DNA of 56,333 nt from JBBDIJ01 sp040880485 (GCA_040880485.1 JBBDIJ010000023.1:1-56333); one strand, 5' to 3'; positions 8,284-17,187 are shown, counted from the stretch's first letter. A program made the numbers and translations. The notes: a model not told the origin generated them from the letters alone.

Positions 8284-8985
8284 GTGTCTACAACCATCGG
8301 CGTACTCGTTTTTCCAGGCTCCAATTGCGACCACGACGCCTATCACACTATGAAACATGTGATGGGTGCAGAAGCCCGTTTCATTTGGCACAAGGATACC
8401 GATCTCACAGGCATCGATCTGCTCATCATTCCCGGTGGATTCTCCTACGGAGATTACCTTCGAAGCGGTGCCATCGCTCGCTTCTCTCCGGTGATGGATG
8501 CGGTGGAAGCATTTGCGAAAAAAGGAGGGCCTGTCATGGGGATTTGCAACGGTTTTCAAATATTGCTGGAGAGCGGACTGCTGCCGGGAGCTATGCTGCA
8601 TAATGAAAAGCTCCGTTTTATCTGTAAAGATGTTCACATTAGAGTCGAGACCGACCGTTCCATCTTTACCCACGGGTTTACAACCGGCGAGGTGCTTCGC
8701 TTACCGGTATCCCACGGGGAGGGAAACTATTTTATAGACCAAAAAGGCTTGAAGAAGCTGCAGGACAGCGATCAAATTCTTTTCCGCTACTGCGACGAAA
8801 ATGGAGAGATCACACCTGAAGCCAATGTGAACGGCTCTGTGGACTCCATCGCCGGAATCTGTAATAACAGCGGCAATGTGCTGGGCCTTATGCCCCATCC
8901 GGAACGAGCTGTGGAACCACTGCTTGGATCAGCTGATGGGAAGCGCCTCTTTGAGGCGGCTCTCGATAGACTTGCAGCCGTCTGA
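8284..8985 (+). CDS. purQ: Phosphoribosylformylglycinamidine synthase subunit PurQ
   Basis: A 233-residue class I glutamine amidotransferase that supplies ammonia to PurL. I take the GTG at 8284 as start because it yields the family N-terminus TIGVLVFPGSNCDHD. Starting at an ATG further up would run back through clpS. The nucleophile is Cys88 in MGICNGFQ, and the His/Glu pair lies in MPHPERA near the C-terminus. The oxyanion-side GGFSYGDYLRSGAIA block is intact. The gap to clpS is only five bases. With purS it forms the small-PurL type of FGAM synthase. Confidence 0.95.
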   Translation: MSTTIGVLVFPGSNCDHDAYHTMKHVMGAEARFIWHKDTDLTGIDLLIIPGGFSYGDYLRSGAIARFSPVMDAVEAFAKKGGPVMGICNGFQILLESGLLPGAMLHNEKLRFICKDVHIRVETDRSIFTHGFTTGEVLRLPVSHGEGNYFIDQKGLKKLQDSDQILFRYCDENGEITPEANVNGSVDSIAGICNNSGNVLGLMPHPERAVEPLLGSADGKRLFEAALDRLAAV

Positions 8986-9024
8986 ACCGGACGTTTCTAA
9001 CGACCACGCAACCACTAAACCCGT

Positions 9025-9825
9025 ATGTCGCTCACCGAAGAGCATAGAGGACACCTGAAGCTCCACTGCAGTGGGCTCACCAAGCGCTACCGAAAACGCG
9101 TTGTGGTGAACGAGGTGTCTATTCATGTAACACAAGGGGAGATCGTAGGCCTTCTGGGTCCCAACGGTGCCGGCAAGACCACCACCTTCTACATGTTTGT
9201 TGGCCTCATTCAGCCCAATCGGGGGGAGATCTATCTGGATAACAGCGAGATCACCCCCCTTCCGATGTACAAAAGGGCACGTCGTGGAATCGGCTACCTC
9301 TCTCAGGAGGCGAGTATCTTCAGAAACCTTACGGTCCGGCAAAACCTGGAGGCGGTCATGGAATTCTTCTCCATACCCAAGCGGGAGATCCGGCATCGGA
9401 CCGACCAACTCATTGAAGAGTTCGGTTTGCAGAGGGTGGTTCACAGCAAAGGGTACAGCCTCTCCGGAGGTGAACGGCGGCGCACCGAGATCGCCAGGGC
9501 TCTCGTTCGGGACCCCAAGTTTATACTTCTGGACGAACCGTTCGCCGGTGTAGATCCGATTGCCGTAGAGGATATACAGGAGATCGTCTCCCGCCTGAAG
9601 GAGCGCAACATCGGAATTTTTATAACAGACCATAATGTCCACGAAACTCTGGCGATTACCGATCGCGCCTACCTGATGTTTGAGGGCAAAATCTTAATGG
9701 AGGGGTCCGCAGAAAATCTGGCCGATGATGAAGAGGCGAAGAAACTCTATTTAGGCAAGCAGTTCAAACTGGACCGGTATCAGAGCCGGGAGGCTGCCAT
9801 CCAACCCAAAAAACAGGAGTCATAA
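9025..9825 (+). CDS. lptB: LPS export ABC transporter ATP-binding protein LptB
   Basis: A 266-residue ABC ATPase, slightly longer than the usual 240. Motifs are Walker A GPNGAGKTT near residue 48, Q-loop GYLSQEASIFRNLT, signature LSGGERRRTEIARAL, Walker B FILLDEPFAGVDP and switch histidine in ITDHNVHETL. The QEASIFRNLTV and ERRRTEIARAL wording is characteristic of LptB, which powers lipopolysaccharide extraction by LptFG at the inner membrane. The LptFG and LptC genes are not in this window. It follows purQ by 39 bases and precedes the rhodanese gene by three, so all five genes from purS may be one transcript. Confidence 0.92.
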   Translation: MSLTEEHRGHLKLHCSGLTKRYRKRVVVNEVSIHVTQGEIVGLLGPNGAGKTTTFYMFVGLIQPNRGEIYLDNSEITPLPMYKRARRGIGYLSQEASIFRNLTVRQNLEAVMEFFSIPKREIRHRTDQLIEEFGLQRVVHSKGYSLSGGERRRTEIARALVRDPKFILLDEPFAGVDPIAVEDIQEIVSRLKERNIGIFITDHNVHETLAITDRAYLMFEGKILMEGSAENLADDEEAKKLYLGKQFKLDRYQSREAAIQPKKQES

Positions 9826-9828
9826 CCG

Positions 9829-10161
9829 ATGTCCGAAGAAGTAAAAGAGATCACAGTAGAAGAACTGAAAAAGAAGATCGACAGCGGAGATCCGATCTTT
9901 CTGCTCGATGTACGCGAAGAGTTCGAGTATCAGATCAGTAACCTTGAGGGGGCCCTGATTCCTCTGGGCAAACTGCCAGACAGGATCGGAGAGATTGAAG
10001 ACAAGAGTGCCGATGAAGTGATTGTGATGTGCCGGAGCGGGGCTCGCAGCGCCAAGGCTGTTCAACTGCTGCAGTCAAAGGGATTCAAAAATGTGAAAAA
10101 CCTGGCCGGTGGAATCAACCAGTGGGCCAGGGAGATCGATAAAAGCATGCCGGTTTACTAG
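9829..10161 (+). CDS. Single-domain rhodanese-like protein
   Basis: A 110-residue cytoplasmic rhodanese domain with no signal peptide. The persulfide-forming Cys68 sits in the active-site loop VMCRSGARSAKA, and the conserved DVREEFEY and NLAGGINQW segments are present. Such proteins carry sulfane sulfur or act as sulfurtransferases, but the acceptor here is unknown. It starts three bases after lptB, so it is probably translated from the same mRNA. That is an operon association rather than an obvious functional one. Confidence 0.9.
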   Translation: MSEEVKEITVEELKKKIDSGDPIFLLDVREEFEYQISNLEGALIPLGKLPDRIGEIEDKSADEVIVMCRSGARSAKAVQLLQSKGFKNVKNLAGGINQWAREIDKSMPVY

Positions 10162-10174
10162 TCAGATCTCCACC

Positions 10175-11179
10175 CTACTCCTGCTTTGCACTGGCTATAA
10201 CGGAGAGTTCTTCATCATCCGGCCGGGCCTGTTCGCCTCTGTCCATTATATCGAGGACCTGAATGGAGACCGCCCCCAGTATGATAAAGAGCCCGGCTGC
10301 GATCTCGTGGATGGAGGGATTGCTTTGAAGGGCAACCCAGGCGATCAGTATGGCGGCAATCGGAACCAGGTTCCCATAAATGACTACTCTGGTGGGGCCC
10401 AGAGAGCGCAGTGCTCTCACTTTAATCCACTGCCCGACACCTACCCCTACTGCGCCACCGGCCAGGATGGCGAACCAGGTCCAGAAGCTGAAACCGGTCC
10501 AGGGTTCACCCGCAAGGTAGGGTAGTGCGATCAGTACATAGAGCGAACCTCCAATGGCGGTTCGGAGCGCTACCACACGCACGGGGCCATAACGGCGGGC
10601 CAGCGGCTTTATCAGATGAAGCTCCAGAACGATCATCACCAGTGCGGAGATCAGAAGCAGGTCGCCCATCCAGTACCCCTGATCGGGCCGCAGACCGTCC
10701 ATAGCGAGGATGATCGTTCCAATTACGGCAAGAACAATTCCAAGATATCCGAAACGGCCCAGCTTTTCTGAGACAAGCAGCACGCCGAAGATGGCACTCA
10801 CAGCCGGCCCCAGAGCGAGCCAGAGAGATGCTCGTGCACCGTGAGTTAATCCCAGCCCCTCGATTCCCAGCCAGGGCGCAAACGTAGCCCCGAGAAGGGC
10901 GACAGCAAGAAGCCTTATCCGGTCTCCTCTTTCTATTGTGGGGAAAAACTTAAACGGTTCACCTGTCCGGTGTGAATCGATCCTGCACTGGAAATAGAGC
11001 AGCAACAACATCGCCACGCCCCCGATGGCAAACCGGGAAGCGCTAAAGGAGATAGGCCTCATTTCGCGGAGTGCAACCTCGGCAAGAATGTAGTTCGCTC
11101 CCCAAAAAAAGGTGAAGAGCGTTAAAAGGCTGTGGTGAGAGTACTTCACGGATGCACCGGGTGGCGATTTGGTGTACAT
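10175..11179 (-). CDS. DMT superfamily (EamA) transporter
   Basis: A 334-residue integral membrane protein with about ten hydrophobic segments arranged as two EamA repeats (residues about 15-150 and 185-320). The N-terminal FFWGANYILAEVALREMRPI motif is typical of drug/metabolite transporter family exporters. The substrate cannot be told from sequence. The ATG at 11179 is used. A GTG ten codons later (11149) is an alternative, because the first membrane segment begins only after it. It is convergent with the rhodanese gene and divergent from apbE, with 38 bases between starts. Confidence 0.88.
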   Translation of the reverse strand: MYTKSPPGASVKYSHHSLLTLFTFFWGANYILAEVALREMRPISFSASRFAIGGVAMLLLLYFQCRIDSHRTGEPFKFFPTIERGDRIRLLAVALLGATFAPWLGIEGLGLTHGARASLWLALGPAVSAIFGVLLVSEKLGRFGYLGIVLAVIGTIILAMDGLRPDQGYWMGDLLLISALVMIVLELHLIKPLARRYGPVRVVALRTAIGGSLYVLIALPYLAGEPWTGFSFWTWFAILAGGAVGVGVGQWIKVRALRSLGPTRVVIYGNLVPIAAILIAWVALQSNPSIHEIAAGLFIILGAVSIQVLDIMDRGEQARPDDEELSVIASAKQE

Positions 11180-11182
11180 TTG
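11175..11182 (+). promoter_or_regulatory. TACATTTG promoter-like -7 box upstream of apbE
   Basis: TACATTTG fits TAnnTTTG and ends 35 bases before the apbE ATG, a plausible leader length. It overlaps the start codon region of the divergent DMT transporter gene. A clear -33 element was not found. Confidence 0.35.
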
Positions 11183-11217
11183 CCTAATTAAAGAAGATCA
11201 AAGCTCACTTCCAATTA

Positions 11218-12243
11218 ATGAACCAACACATGCAACGGGTTTCACGCTTCATACTCCTTGCTGTTCTGGCCGCAGGATGCCAGGGCGGGGAAAAAGAACT
11301 GCAACGGTTCGACTATGAAGAACCTCATATGGGGGCACTTTTTCGTATCTCCCTCTACGCAGAGAGCCGCACAATAGCAGACGAAACGGCCAGAGATGCG
11401 TTTACCCGTATCGATGAGTTGAACCGGATTTTAAGCGACTATAGCGATGAGAGTGAGTTAAGCCGTCTGAACCGTACAGCCGGAAGCGGAGAATTCGTTT
11501 CGGTGAGCCATGAACTTTACACTATTCTGGAGAGATCGAAGGAGTTTTCGGAGATGACGGATGGCCGATTCGACATCACCATAGGGCCTCTGGTAGACCT
11601 GTGGCGTGAACAGAGAGGGAGAGCCCGTCCCGAACTTCCCTCTGCTAAACGTCTGCGCAGAGCACAGATGAGCAGCGGGTATGAACATCTGGATCTGAGC
11701 CGGACAGATCAATCGGTGCGTCTGGCACGGCCTGAAATGAGGCTGGACCCCGGAGGAATAGGTAAAGGGTATGCGGCCGATGCAGTCAGAAATCTTTTTG
11801 AGGAGAGAGGGCTGCAGGTATTTATGATAGATGCAGGTGGAGATATCGTATTGGGTGGGCCTCCACCGAATCAGGAAGGGTGGGAGATATCCATTCCAAC
11901 AGGTGTATCGGAATCCGGACTGGAAACGAAGACGCTCAAGCTCTCCCGTTGTGCAATTACCACCTCGGGTGACCTTTATCAGGCGATTACGATGGACGGG
12001 GTCCGCTACTCCCACATAATCGATCCCGCAACAGGTGTGGGGGTTACCGGCAGTCGAATGGCTACTGTAGTCGCTCCGGACGGAACCACAGCCGACGCAC
12101 TCGCCTCCGCATTCACAATCGGCAGAGCAGACTGGAGCCTCGATTTGGCAAATAGTATAACCGGCTTGCACCTCTCCCTTCTCTATGAGGAGAACGGGGA
12201 GGTGCTGAGATCGGTTTCAGAAGGGTTTCCGGACGGAAAGTAA
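11218..12243 (+). CDS. apbE: FAD:protein FMN transferase (ApbE), lipoprotein
   Basis: A 341-residue ApbE. The N-terminus is a lipoprotein signal with lipobox LAAGC (Cys21), placing it on the periplasmic side. Core motifs are MGALFRISLYA, DPGGIGKGYAADAV, the flavin-binding DAGGDIVLGG, and SHIIDPATG followed by TADALASAFTIG, which holds the metal-binding residues. The family attaches FMN covalently to Thr/Ser of partner flavoproteins such as NqrB/C or RnfG, or acts on urocanate-reductase-type proteins. No such partner is in the window. A second in-frame ATG at 11230 is possible. Confidence 0.94.
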   Translation: MNQHMQRVSRFILLAVLAAGCQGGEKELQRFDYEEPHMGALFRISLYAESRTIADETARDAFTRIDELNRILSDYSDESELSRLNRTAGSGEFVSVSHELYTILERSKEFSEMTDGRFDITIGPLVDLWREQRGRARPELPSAKRLRRAQMSSGYEHLDLSRTDQSVRLARPEMRLDPGGIGKGYAADAVRNLFEERGLQVFMIDAGGDIVLGGPPPNQEGWEISIPTGVSESGLETKTLKLSRCAITTSGDLYQAITMDGVRYSHIIDPATGVGVTGSRMATVVAPDGTTADALASAFTIGRADWSLDLANSITGLHLSLLYEENGEVLRSVSEGFPDGK

Positions 12244-12252
12244 ATCCGTTGG

Positions 12253-13593
12253 TCAGAGTACCTCGGTTTCTCCCGGTACGGGAACTGGGTAGAAGCCATT
12301 CTCGTCGGGAAGTATCGGCGGTGTTGAATCCATCGCAAGGTCTTTCGGAATCAAATCCTGGCTGGAGTTCAGCGCCTCATCCCACTCGATTACCTGGCCG
12401 GAATAGGTAGCCATGCGGCCCATAAGGGCAGTCATCGTACTGTAGGCTCCGTTATCTGTATCGTCAATCACCTCTCCTGCACGAATGGAGGCGAAGAGCT
12501 CGTCGTGCTCCTGCTGATACGGATTCGGATCGTCCTGGCTGTTGTGGTTAAAAATGGTTTCGCCGTCCCATCCACGAATAAGTCCCCGGCCGTTGGATGA
12601 AAGATCGACCGTGCCACCCTCTCCCTGAAGAGTTTCGGAAACACGGTTCATACAACCGGGTTGATGACGGCACTGACTTGCGATTACAGCACCGGACGGG
12701 TAGGTGAACTCTACGAAATGGTGGTCAAAAATCTCACCGTACTCCTTGCCATCTCTCACTTCACGCCCACCCATGCCCTGAGCAGAAACCGGATACTCAC
12801 CGATTGCCCAGTTGGCTACATCGATGTTATGGATATGCTGTTCAAGGATGTGGTCTCCGCAAAGCCAGGTGAAGTAGTACCAGTTTCTCATCTGATACTC
12901 CATCTCGGTCTGCTCCGGCTGCCGCTCCCGCATCCAGACGCCGGAACTGTTCCAGTAAACCTGTCCGGAGGTGATTCGGCCCATTGCTCCATCGTGAATA
13001 CGCTGGATAGTTTCGCGATAGTTGTTCTGGTAGTGGCGCTGCAGGCCTACAACCACGTTCAGATTCTTCTGCCGTGCCACCCTGCCGGCCGCCAGAACCT
13101 GTCTGATACCCGGCGCGTCGGTAGCTACCGGCTTCTCCATAAAGACATGCTTGCCCTGCTCTACGGCATATTCGAAGTGAACCGGACGAAAACCGGGAGT
13201 GGATGCCAGAATTACCACATCACAAAGGTCAATGGCGTTACGATAGGCATCGAAACCAACGAATTTGTTCTCTTCCGGAACGTTTAGCTGGCCGCTATCT
13301 TCAAAACGATTGGAGAGGTTGTCGTAACAGCCGTCCAGCCGGTCGCGAAAGGCATCGGCAAGAGCAACGACTTCTACGTCCTCACCCGCACTCATTGCCT
13401 GTGAGGCAGCACCGGTTCCGCGCCCCCCGCAGCCTACAACAGCCACGCGAATCGTGTTGCGGCCCGCAACATATGCGCTTGCACCAATCGGAAGAGACGA
13501 AAGCAGCAGTCCACCGCCAGCCGCCGCACCTGCCGTTCTCATGAAATCTTTTCTGCTTAACTGTCCTTTGTCGCTGTTTTTATTGTCGATCAT
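12253..13593 (-). CDS. Gfo/Idh/MocA family oxidoreductase, Tat-type signal
   Basis: A 446-residue NAD(P)-dependent oxidoreductase. The N-terminal SRKDFMRTAGAAAGGGLL is a twin-arginine-like export signal with Arg-Lys in place of Arg-Arg. It is followed by the Rossmann nucleotide-binding site VAVVGCGGRG near residue 51. The EKPVATDAPGIRQV block near residue 154 carries the family lysine. Members of this exported subgroup act on sugars or sugar derivatives, and the true substrate is unknown. The C-terminal part resembles the long-form GFO_IDH_MocA C domain. It lies downstream of the SUMF1-like gene on the same strand, separated by 123 bases, and is convergent with apbE. Confidence 0.9.
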   Translation of the reverse strand: MIDNKNSDKGQLSRKDFMRTAGAAAGGGLLLSSLPIGASAYVAGRNTIRVAVVGCGGRGTGAASQAMSAGEDVEVVALADAFRDRLDGCYDNLSNRFEDSGQLNVPEENKFVGFDAYRNAIDLCDVVILASTPGFRPVHFEYAVEQGKHVFMEKPVATDAPGIRQVLAAGRVARQKNLNVVVGLQRHYQNNYRETIQRIHDGAMGRITSGQVYWNSSGVWMRERQPEQTEMEYQMRNWYYFTWLCGDHILEQHIHNIDVANWAIGEYPVSAQGMGGREVRDGKEYGEIFDHHFVEFTYPSGAVIASQCRHQPGCMNRVSETLQGEGGTVDLSSNGRGLIRGWDGETIFNHNSQDDPNPYQQEHDELFASIRAGEVIDDTDNGAYSTMTALMGRMATYSGQVIEWDEALNSSQDLIPKDLAMDSTPPILPDENGFYPVPVPGETEVL

Positions 13594-13716
13594 AGCTTTG
13601 ATACCCGTTCGATTGATTAACTATAGTAGAATAGAATTGACTGAAAATTCTGTATGGCCTCTATTAATCGCCTTTTTCAGCCAAAAATTCAAGTAAAAAA
13701 AAGTGCAAGACACGTT

Positions 13717-14772
13717 TCAGAAATCTTCCATCGGTTCAACCCAGAACTGTTCCATCTCTTCAGCCGATGGGGTCTCTTTGGGTCGAACCACCCTGAAGCC
13801 AAGAAATGGGGCAGTAGTATGCCACCAGATGCTCTTGGGAATCTGGGGATCCAGCATTTTCCAGCGCTCCTCCGACCCTCTGCGTTCTGTGCAGGTTGCC
13901 ATCTGTTCTCCGTCCATCCATGATCCTCCCCGTACAGAGCGTGGATAGAGCACCTCCGGCCGGAACCAGGGGTTTACGGCCGGTTCTTCCTCCAACTTCT
14001 CGTAATAATCTTCATAATATTGATCCATCGTCCACTCGGCTACGTTGCCGGCCATATCATGCAGGTCGAACGGATTGGCAGCCTTTGCGCCGACCCGGTT
14101 GTAGCCACCATCACTGTTTCCAGCGTGCCACTCCGCATCGGAAGCAGAGAGCCCCTCCTCTTCGTACCACGCGGCCTGAGTGCTCCCTGCACGACAGGCA
14201 TACTCCCACTCCGCTTCGGTGGGTAGTCGGTAGAACTCACCGGTCTTTGCCGACAGCCATCGTGTGAACATTAAAGCAGCATAGTGTGTCATGCTGATTG
14301 CAGGATAGCCGTCACGCCCCATTCCGAAACTCATGTCTACATAGGGTGGGGTCGGCAGGGCGATTGCGTCTGCAGTCACTGGTATCTGGCCTCCAATCGG
14401 GCTGATCTGCTCCTCCAGACGACTCACGACCTCCCGCACAAAGAGATCGTACTGCTGCCACGTAATTTCATATTTGCCCATCCAGAAAGAGCTTACCTCC
14501 ACGTCGCGTTGCGGCCCCTGATTCTGCAGTTCGCCTTCGGCATAGTCGGGATGACCCATCTTGTACTGCCCGCCCTGAACCGGCACCATCTCGAGGGTCA
14601 CTTCCGATCCCGGAATCTCGAGCTCATAGGGTTCAAAATCTTCTGTTGCCGCTTCAATAGTGGATTCCGAATAGTCGGGATCATCGTTGCCTGCGGTTGT
14701 CAGTGAGGCTCCGTACCACAGGAGAAGAAGAGCAGGAAGAAATGTCAGAAGTAGTGGTGTTCTTTTTTTCAT
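13717..14772 (-). CDS. SUMF1/formylglycine-generating-enzyme-like protein
   Basis: A 351-residue protein with an N-terminal signal peptide (hydrophobic LLLTFLPALLLLWYG). The FGE-sulfatase fold spans residues about 58-335: GGQYKMGHP, EITWQQYDLFV, RLPTEAEWEYACRAG, NPFDLHDMAGNVAEWTMD, RSVRGGSWMD and LGFRVVR. True FGE enzymes use a cysteine pair after the RGGSW segment. Here Met replaces the first position and only one Cys (ATCTERR) follows, so oxidase activity is doubtful and a structural or binding role is likelier (inference). It could act with the neighbouring Tat-exported oxidoreductase outside the cytoplasm. No sulfatase gene is nearby. Confidence 0.85.
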   Translation of the reverse strand: MKKRTPLLLTFLPALLLLWYGASLTTAGNDDPDYSESTIEAATEDFEPYELEIPGSEVTLEMVPVQGGQYKMGHPDYAEGELQNQGPQRDVEVSSFWMGKYEITWQQYDLFVREVVSRLEEQISPIGGQIPVTADAIALPTPPYVDMSFGMGRDGYPAISMTHYAALMFTRWLSAKTGEFYRLPTEAEWEYACRAGSTQAAWYEEEGLSASDAEWHAGNSDGGYNRVGAKAANPFDLHDMAGNVAEWTMDQYYEDYYEKLEEEPAVNPWFRPEVLYPRSVRGGSWMDGEQMATCTERRGSEERWKMLDPQIPKSIWWHTTAPFLGFRVVRPKETPSAEEMEQFWVEPMEDF

Positions 14773-14875
14773 ACGATTATGAAACGCCCCGGGACGGGGA
14801 AAGATTATGGATGGAAATTTTTGGCATGGACCGGTTCAACCCGAAAGAATGCCTGACAGTAGGATACTGGCCTGG

Positions 14876-15292
14876 TTAACGGCCGAAGACCAGCCGGTCC
14901 AGTGAGTAGCGCCCCGGCCCCGTGAGGAAGAGCACTACAAAGGAGATCATGAAGAAGATTCCGAGCTCTTTCCGCCCAAACGGATCATCGGCATGCGCCA
15001 CAAAAACAATGACAGACATATTGATGAGCAGGGGGACAAGAGCGTAGCGAGTGCCGAGCCCGATCATAACAAATGCGGCACATACAAATTCGGCAAAGGC
15101 GACCAGAATAAGGGAGACCTCCGGGCCCAGGCCCAGCGGATCACCAAAGGAGAGGTTCCCCTCCATAATGCTCATCATTTTGGGGTAGCCGTGGGTCATA
15201 ATGAGTGCCGCGGCTCCAACGCGTAATATAAGTACCGCCAAATGGGCGCTTACGAATGCGTTCAGCCGGGTGGAGGTCAACTTTTTCCGCAT
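14876..15292 (-). CDS. DoxX family membrane protein
   Basis: A 138-residue protein with four hydrophobic helices: ILRVGAAALIMTHGYPKM, LILVAFAEFVCAAFVMIGLGTRYA, LLINMSVIVFVAHADDPF and IFFMISFVVLFLTGPG. This is the DoxX/DoxD-like layout, including the HGYPKM and GxxxFALL-type segments. The family is found in redox-related membrane complexes in some bacteria but has no settled reaction. It is first in a same-strand series doxX, SUMF1-like, Gfo/Idh/MocA with gaps of about 100-120 bases, so shared transcription is possible but not assured. Confidence 0.85.
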   Translation of the reverse strand: MRKKLTSTRLNAFVSAHLAVLILRVGAAALIMTHGYPKMMSIMEGNLSFGDPLGLGPEVSLILVAFAEFVCAAFVMIGLGTRYALVPLLINMSVIVFVAHADDPFGRKELGIFFMISFVVLFLTGPGRYSLDRLVFGR

Positions 15293-15467
15293 CGTCTTCT
15301 CTTTAGTCTGTCTTCAGGTTTATATGGGTCTCAAGCGCTCATAGTTACGGTTTTTACAGGTTAATTTCAGTAAAAATTGCCGGGATGGGGCCAAAACCGG
15401 CAGGGAACCCTGCAGTTAACTTTTTATCTTGTGCCCAACTTATTGAACCACACCTGGAAAATTGATT

Positions 15468-16595
15468 ATGGACCTGATTACCGATATCAACGAGTTTGCT
15501 TTTGCAGGAAATGAGCTCTGGCGTATTCTAACTCTGCTCAGCATTCTCATTATCGCCTTTATGACGGGCAAGATGCTTCGTTATTCGCTGAAAAGGGTGG
15601 CACTGCGGTTGCAGCAGAGCGGCCGTCCGCTGATGGCTGTGGCACTCGGGGCTGCCGCCGGCTCCGTCACCTTCATCTCTTTCGCATTTGGCCTCCGTAT
15701 CGGCATCTCCTTTCTATTGATAGCCGAAGGGATCGAAGGGCTCATCATGACCTCGATTCAGGTACTGGTCGTTCTCTCCCTCGGTCACTTTGTCTACAGG
15801 CAGGTAGATGTGCTGGACGCCTGGCTGCAAGGATTCGCCAGGGAGAACAACAACGTGGACGACATGTTGGTTCCGATTATCGGGAAAGCACTGCGAGTGA
15901 CCGTTACGATACTGGTGATCCTGCAAATAGCCCAGACGATGAGCGATCAGCCGATCACCAGTATTCTGGCCGGGATCGGGATTGGCGGACTGGCTCTGGG
16001 CCTGGCTGCACAGGACACCATTCGAAATTTTTTCGGATCCCTCATGATCTTTGCCGACAAACCGTTCGATGTGGGTGAACTCATCAATCTGGAAGACAAG
16101 CTCGGCGTAATCAAAGAGGTGGGAGTACGCACCACCAAAATCACCACGCTGGATGGGCATATGCTAACCGTACCCAACGGGCAGCTCGCCAACACGACCA
16201 TACACAATATCGGCAAGCGTCCATTTATTCGCCGGGTGATGAACATAACGATCACCTACGACACCTCTCCGGAGATGGTGGACCGGGCGGTCTCGCTTCT
16301 CAAGGAGATTCTCGATAATCACGAGGGGATGAATGAGGAGTATCCGCCCCGGGTTTACTTTAACGATATGAACTCCGATTCGCTGAACCTGATTGTCTTC
16401 TACTGGTACTTCCCGCCCAACTACTGGCAATATATGGAGTTCAGCGAGTGGGTAAACCGGGAAATTTTTCGCAGATTCAATAAAGAGGAAATCGATTTCG
16501 CCTTCCCGACCCAGACCATCCATCTGGCGGGAGACAAGAAACGACCTCTGGACATCGGATTGGACAAACGGGAGGCAGAGGACAACGAATCGTAA
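15468..16595 (+). CDS. MscS family mechanosensitive ion channel
   Basis: A 375-residue channel of the small-conductance mechanosensitive family that releases solutes on hypo-osmotic shock. Four hydrophobic segments occupy residues about 15-165. The pore-lining TM3 glycine/alanine-rich sequence ILAGIGIGGLALGLAAQDTIRNFFGS is at about 163-188, followed by the beta domain with FDVGELINLED and VPNGQLANTTIHN, then an alpha/beta C-terminal domain. I use ATG 15468; a TTG two codons earlier is less likely. The spacer upstream (15293-15467) is shared with the divergent doxX. An osmotic safety valve fits a saline habitat. Confidence 0.93.
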   Translation: MDLITDINEFAFAGNELWRILTLLSILIIAFMTGKMLRYSLKRVALRLQQSGRPLMAVALGAAAGSVTFISFAFGLRIGISFLLIAEGIEGLIMTSIQVLVVLSLGHFVYRQVDVLDAWLQGFARENNNVDDMLVPIIGKALRVTVTILVILQIAQTMSDQPITSILAGIGIGGLALGLAAQDTIRNFFGSLMIFADKPFDVGELINLEDKLGVIKEVGVRTTKITTLDGHMLTVPNGQLANTTIHNIGKRPFIRRVMNITITYDTSPEMVDRAVSLLKEILDNHEGMNEEYPPRVYFNDMNSDSLNLIVFYWYFPPNYWQYMEFSEWVNREIFRRFNKEEIDFAFPTQTIHLAGDKKRPLDIGLDKREAEDNES

Positions 16596-16668
16596 ACCCA
16601 TCCGGCTACATCGGCATCCAGGGAGAGACCGGCGCTGTGGAGTACCGGACTGTCGAGACACGTCCGAT

Positions 16669-17091
16669 CTACTCCTCGGACGATTCCTGATCGGCGAGCC
16701 TCTCCAGCAGAAAGTGGTTCATGCGATTCAATGTAGCGGCAAACTTGTCGCCGGCCAGTGACTCGATCTCGTCCCCAATCTTTTGGACGATCCGTTGTAT
16801 CGGTTCCGTCACCTTTTCACCCTCTTCCGTAAGCTGAACAGATACCGTACGTCCCTCCCGCAAGCGTTCGACCCAGCCCCTCTTCTCCAGCTTGTCGATG
16901 AATCGGGTCATACTGGATGCAGCCAGATGATGATCATTGCACAAGTCGCTCTGGCCCAGTCCCGGTTTGTCGGCCAGATCGATCAAAATGAGCGCATATC
17001 GTGTGGTGATACCGTACGGTTTAAGCTGTTCGTCAGCGATCTCCGAGAGTGATCGGGCGAGGCCTCCGGTTGTGATATAGAGTTGTTTCAT
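16669..17091 (-). CDS. MarR family transcriptional regulator
   Basis: A 140-residue winged-helix regulator starting at ATG 17091 (MKQLYITTGG). The open frame continues upstream without homology, so the longer start is rejected. The winged helix is seen in LGQSDLCNDHHLAASSMTRF (recognition helix) and LEKRGWVERLREGRTVSVQLTEEGEKV (wing). Flanking helices should form the dimer. MarR dimers usually repress a divergent gene and themselves by binding a palindrome in the shared spacer. Exactly such a palindrome is at 17111-17122, between this gene and the glycosyltransferase. The ligand is unknown. Confidence 0.9.
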   Translation of the reverse strand: MKQLYITTGGLARSLSEIADEQLKPYGITTRYALILIDLADKPGLGQSDLCNDHHLAASSMTRFIDKLEKRGWVERLREGRTVSVQLTEEGEKVTEPIQRIVQKIGDEIESLAGDKFAATLNRMNHFLLERLADQESSEE

Positions 17092-17110
17092 CGGTCTGAT
17101 CCTGTTTATA

Positions 17111-17122
17111 TTGTATATACAA
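17111..17122. promoter_or_regulatory. Perfect palindrome TTGTATATACAA, putative MarR operator
   Basis: A 12-base perfect inverted repeat lies 20 bases upstream of the marR start and about 65 bases before the glycosyltransferase start. It overlaps the most AT-rich part of the divergent spacer, where a promoter core would lie. MarR-family operators are typically AT-rich palindromes of this kind. No other perfect 12-base palindrome of this type was noticed in the spacer. Confidence 0.6.
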
Positions 17123-17187
17123 AATTGAAAGTCACGGCGCAAGGGAGCACGATCCTGCTTAGGACCCCCTTGCGACCACTCCAGCGG

